NCBI GenBank assembly: GCA_024220525.1
Contig: JAMYWO010000291.1
Coordinates: forward strand, 1-46,992
DNA from: Cochliopodium minus
Lineage: Eukaryota > Discosea > Himatismenida > Cochliopodiidae
Length of the DNA: 46,992 bases
Reading direction: 5' to 3'
Shown here: positions 46,955 to 46,992 of the stretch, in pieces
Layout of the letters: each line of letters opens with the position of its first letter
Numbering within the stretch: the first letter of the stretch is position 1
Program-made: the position numbers and the translations under genes
The notes under the pieces: model-generated
Databases searched by the model: none
What the model was told of the DNA's origin: nothing
What the model saw: only the letters and a program-made list of their open reading frames with translations

Positions 46955-46992
46955 AAATAAAAAATAAAAAATAAAAAATAAAAAATAAAAAA
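46915..46992. repeat. (TAAAAAA)n heptamer array at the window end
   Basis: About ten A-rich heptamers in the intron after exon 16 of copy E, reaching the last base. Same unit and strand as 11882-11952. Confidence 0.9.

Noticed and set aside
1-46992. CRISPR arrays, bacterial operons, retroelement or virus-like genes
   Set aside because: None seen: repeats lack spacer structure, all genes are intron-bearing eukaryotic genes, and no reverse transcriptase, integrase or capsid motif was found.

Overview
The window is a piece of the nuclear genome of an AT-rich eukaryotic microbe, most likely a free-living protist such as an amoeba or amoeboflagellate. Evidence: nearly every gene is cut by many short spliceosomal introns (about 50 to 150 nt, GT-AG with a few GC-AG), there is a U1 snRNA gene, and the proteins are eukaryotic (calpain, RhoGEF, UTP4, PDCD2/TSR4, Mpv17). 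The standard genetic code fits: TAA and TGA are both used as stops. The species cannot be named from sequence alone. Introns are strongly T-rich on the coding strand, and several carry (TTTTTTA)n or (TAAAAAA)n heptamer arrays.

Layout by position. 1-7782: the 3' part of one CLU-LRR-SPRY gene (copy A), then a complete relative (copy B). 7856-9427 (-): a PDCD2/TSR4-like protein. 9950-11561 (+): the start of a C2-domain protein, cut by the 138-N gap at 11744-11881. 11991-14919: the 3' part of another CLU-LRR-SPRY gene (copy C). 15121-19819: the 5' part of another (copy D). A single n lies at 20086, followed at once by a short inverted-repeat element. 20242-21422: UDP-galactose 4-epimerase lacking its N terminus. 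21833-22595: an Mpv17-family protein. 23072-23242: U1 snRNA. 23508-24191 (-): an unknown protein. 24295-28635: a CUE-calpain. 28709-31892 (-): an EF-hand-like coiled-coil protein with a very lysine-rich tail. 32165-33779 (-): a DHDPS/HOGA-family aldolase. 33966-38313: a RhoGEF with F-box, ankyrin-like and CHORD-like parts. 38478-41307: UTP4. 41526-42754: pantothenate synthetase. 42992-46866: the 5' part of a further CLU-LRR-SPRY gene (copy E), running to the window end.

Main result. The window carries a head-to-tail array of genes whose proteins join a CLU (clustered-mitochondria) core to cysteine-type leucine-rich repeats and a C-terminal SPRY/B30.2 domain, behind a disordered acidic N terminus. 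The broken copies are exactly complementary. E stops in the same intron in which C begins (exon 16/17), both with (TAAAAAA)n. D stops in the same intron in which A begins (exon 21/22), both with (TTTTTTA)n. E+C sums to 4542 coding nt (1513 aa) and D+A to 4008 nt (1335 aa), both whole numbers of codons. I infer that the three segments (1-11743, 11882-20085, 20086-46992) are in the wrong order, and that the true order is third, second, first. That would give three complete tandem genes (E/C, D/A, B) with 201 and 114 bp between them. It would also explain why the GALE and C2 genes are cut: they would lie at the true outer ends.

The array shows concerted evolution, with near-identical introns between copies, and a 4-nt microexon kept in all three SPRY regions. 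Apart from the array, the genes are ordinary housekeeping or signalling genes. Several carry unusual domain additions: NPF repeats in the PDCD2 protein, a CUE domain on the calpain, and F-box and CHORD-like parts on the RhoGEF.
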